Source: Hysterium pulicare CBS 123377 (lineage: Eukaryota; Ascomycota; Dothideomycetes; Hysteriales; Hysteriaceae). From it: a DNA stretch of 64,000 nucleotides. Location of the stretch: contig AJFK01000163.1 of assembly GCA_000467715.1 (NCBI GenBank), positions 35,964 to 99,963 on the forward strand, read 5' to 3'. Position 1 is the first letter of the stretch, and each line of letters begins with the position of its first letter. The notes beneath the pieces were generated by a model. It ran no database searches. It was given only the letters and a program-made list of their open reading frames with translations, and was not told where the DNA came from. Shown piece after piece: positions 62,635-64,000 of the stretch. A program made the translations under genes and the position numbers.

Positions 62635-63542
62635 ATGCATTCGGAAGCCCCAAAAGCCGTAAAAGACACCTACAAAGGTCCACGCCACGACACTGAATAC
62701 CTTCGCCTACGCCATCAACATGAACTTCTTAAACGCGAGATGGACAATAAGCTCATTCAGGCGCCCATAGACCTCTCAAATACCAAATTACGTATCCTTG
62801 ATTCCGCTACTGGCGACGGACAATGGCTTGCTTCGGTGAGCGCCGAAGTACCTCCTACATCGACATTAACAGGTACGGACATCGCTCCGCAACATTTTTC
62901 GATGAGCCTACCTGAGAATGTGTCGCTGTCAACACACAACATCTTCGATGTCTGGCCTGCCGAGTTTCAGGACTCATATGACTTGGTACATCAGCGATTC
63001 GTGTTTTCAACCTGCTCCGAGGACACTAGCATCGATGCTATTGCTAAACTCTTTACCTGTGTTAAGCCGGGTGGGTGGATTCAGCTACACGAATCTGCTA
63101 TCCAGGACATACAGGAGGGACCGAACCACAAAGCTTTCATGCGGTTTAGAGACTTCGTAGATAAATCATGGGGACTCCTTGGCTATCAGCCCAGTCCTGG
63201 GCCAAAGTTGACGGAGTGGCTTACAATAGCGGGGGCGGTTGATGTGGTTGAGAAAGTGCAGGTCATCAAGGCTGGAGCAGCTGCAGAGGATTCGGAACAG
63301 GGAGAGCGGGCAACATTGGTGTTGCTAGGCTTACTGGATAGTCTTCAAATCCACCTTGGTAGTAAGTGTTTCCATCGAATAAGGAGAAGACAGTAACTGA
63401 CTGGGCACCTTGAGCAGATAAGCCAGGATTCTTCTTCTCGGAGGAAGACTTTCGGACTTTGAGGCAAGATCTAGAGTCAGAATTGAGGGAATTTGGGAAC
63501 ACTTGGAACTATCACGTCGCATACGGGAGAAAGCCAACATGA
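62635..63542 (+). CDS. SAM-dependent methyltransferase, paralogue 2 (LaeA-like fold)
   Basis: Exons 62635-63361 and 63418-63542 (283 residues), with a perfect GTAAGT donor. Homologous throughout to the gene at 59062: EYLRLRHQHELLKREM, motif I ILDSATGDGQWLAS, LTGTDIAPQHFS, FDVWPAEFQDSYDLVHQRFVF, VKPGGWIQLHE, and the same C-terminus FFFSEEDF to GNTWNYHVAYGRK. Intron place and phase match the paralogue, so the two arose by gene duplication inside the cluster. Two methyltransferases could serve two sites of one product, for example N-methylation and S- or O-methylation; not decidable here. Confidence 0.9.
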
Positions 63543-64000
63543 TCGCGGCATTCTATAGTCTACTCTTCACATTCTTTGCGAAGACAGGGCCGACGAGCTT
63601 TTAAACGTGACGTCATGGTATGGATTAGTAACACGCCCTTGGCATTGGAAGCACGAAACTCCTGTTATTCATCTCCTCTCAAGATACATCCGAGTCCTAT
63701 CACGCCGCATCCTTGGTATAAATGCAATACTTAAAGGAGCAAAAGTAATGACTGACACCCTCCTACCACCTTTTACAAAGGAAGCGACCATTTCCCTTCC
63801 TTCGACTATCACACTCTTTAGACACTCTCTTTCTTGCCAGCGAATACATAGCGATTTACCGCTATTAAAATCTACACATAAATGACAGTTAACCCTCTCA
63901 AAATATGAGTGAATGTTGCTCACTCCGGTTACGCTTCATGAGATAAGTACTTGGAAGTAGAAAGGGTTCAAAACCAACGAGAACTCAACGCAAAATCAAA
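63543..64000. other. Right-edge sequence, no gene seen
   Basis: 3' UTR of methyltransferase 2, then sequence without a recognisable frame. The cluster may continue beyond the edge. Confidence 0.4.

Noticed and set aside
1-64000. tRNA, rRNA, CRISPR or prokaryotic-type signals
   Set aside because: None seen by eye; the genome is eukaryotic with spliceosomal introns, and no cloverleaf with a proper B box was spotted, though a tRNA scan could still find one.

Overview
The window reads as nuclear DNA of a filamentous ascomycete (Pezizomycotina). Genes are split by short introns (about 46-75 bp) with GT...CTAAC/CTGAC-like branch sites...AG, spacing is loose, and families typical of that group are present: Zn2Cys6 regulator, DMATS prenyltransferase, modular NRPS, Pth11/rhodopsin-like 7TM protein, LaeA-like methyltransferases. 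I cannot fix the class or species. Exon coordinates were derived by hand from splice consensus, reading frame and family motifs.

Left part (1-24.6 kb) is ordinary chromosome: the 3' part of a RhoGAP gene (probably a LIM-RhoGAP cut by the window edge), a mitochondrial rhodanese, a multi-KH RNA-binding protein, a long disordered nuclear-type protein, a pyrimidine 5'-nucleotidase of the HAD family, a basic-secretory-protein-type metalloprotein, a three-repeat MYB factor beside a 3.8 kb stretch without a gene, a two-TM hypothetical protein and a small basic protein.

Middle part (24.9-39.7 kb) is an unusual run of small, mostly intronless genes. At least nine encode single-pass membrane proteins with a short outer segment, one TM helix, a basic stop-transfer and a disordered tail. 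Unrelated at first sight, most carry the same short acidic tail signature: a juxtamembrane D-[ILV]-E-x-G and/or a tail motif near [YEQ]-F-[EDV]-D-[VI]-[ED]-L-[GS]. Two neighbours are clear paralogues made by a 1.27 kb tandem duplication that also left the 3' end of a third gene as a relic. Two further single-TM microproteins sit head to head inside the run. A GFA/CENP-V-type protein interrupts it. I know of no description of this locus type.

Right part (42.5-63.5 kb, open at the right edge) is a secondary-metabolite cluster starting just after a housekeeping SPO7-like gene. Its NRPS has the A-T-C-A-T-C-T order of GliP/SirP, and around it lie a GliT-like dithiol oxidase, a GliI-like C-S lyase/aminotransferase, a GliG-like glutathione transferase, a P450, a DMATS prenyltransferase, two paralogous methyltransferases, a 7TM rhodopsin-like protein and an AflR/GliZ-like Zn2Cys6 regulator. 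Together these point to an epidithiodiketopiperazine (ETP) pathway: the NRPS makes a dipeptide diketopiperazine, P450 plus GST add glutathione sulfur, the lyase frees the thiols, GliT-like closes the disulfide, and DMATS plus methyltransferases decorate it. The DMATS makes it resemble the sirodesmin type rather than plain gliotoxin. The usual dipeptidase, gamma-glutamyl-cyclotransferase, second P450 and exporter are not seen here and may lie to the right.
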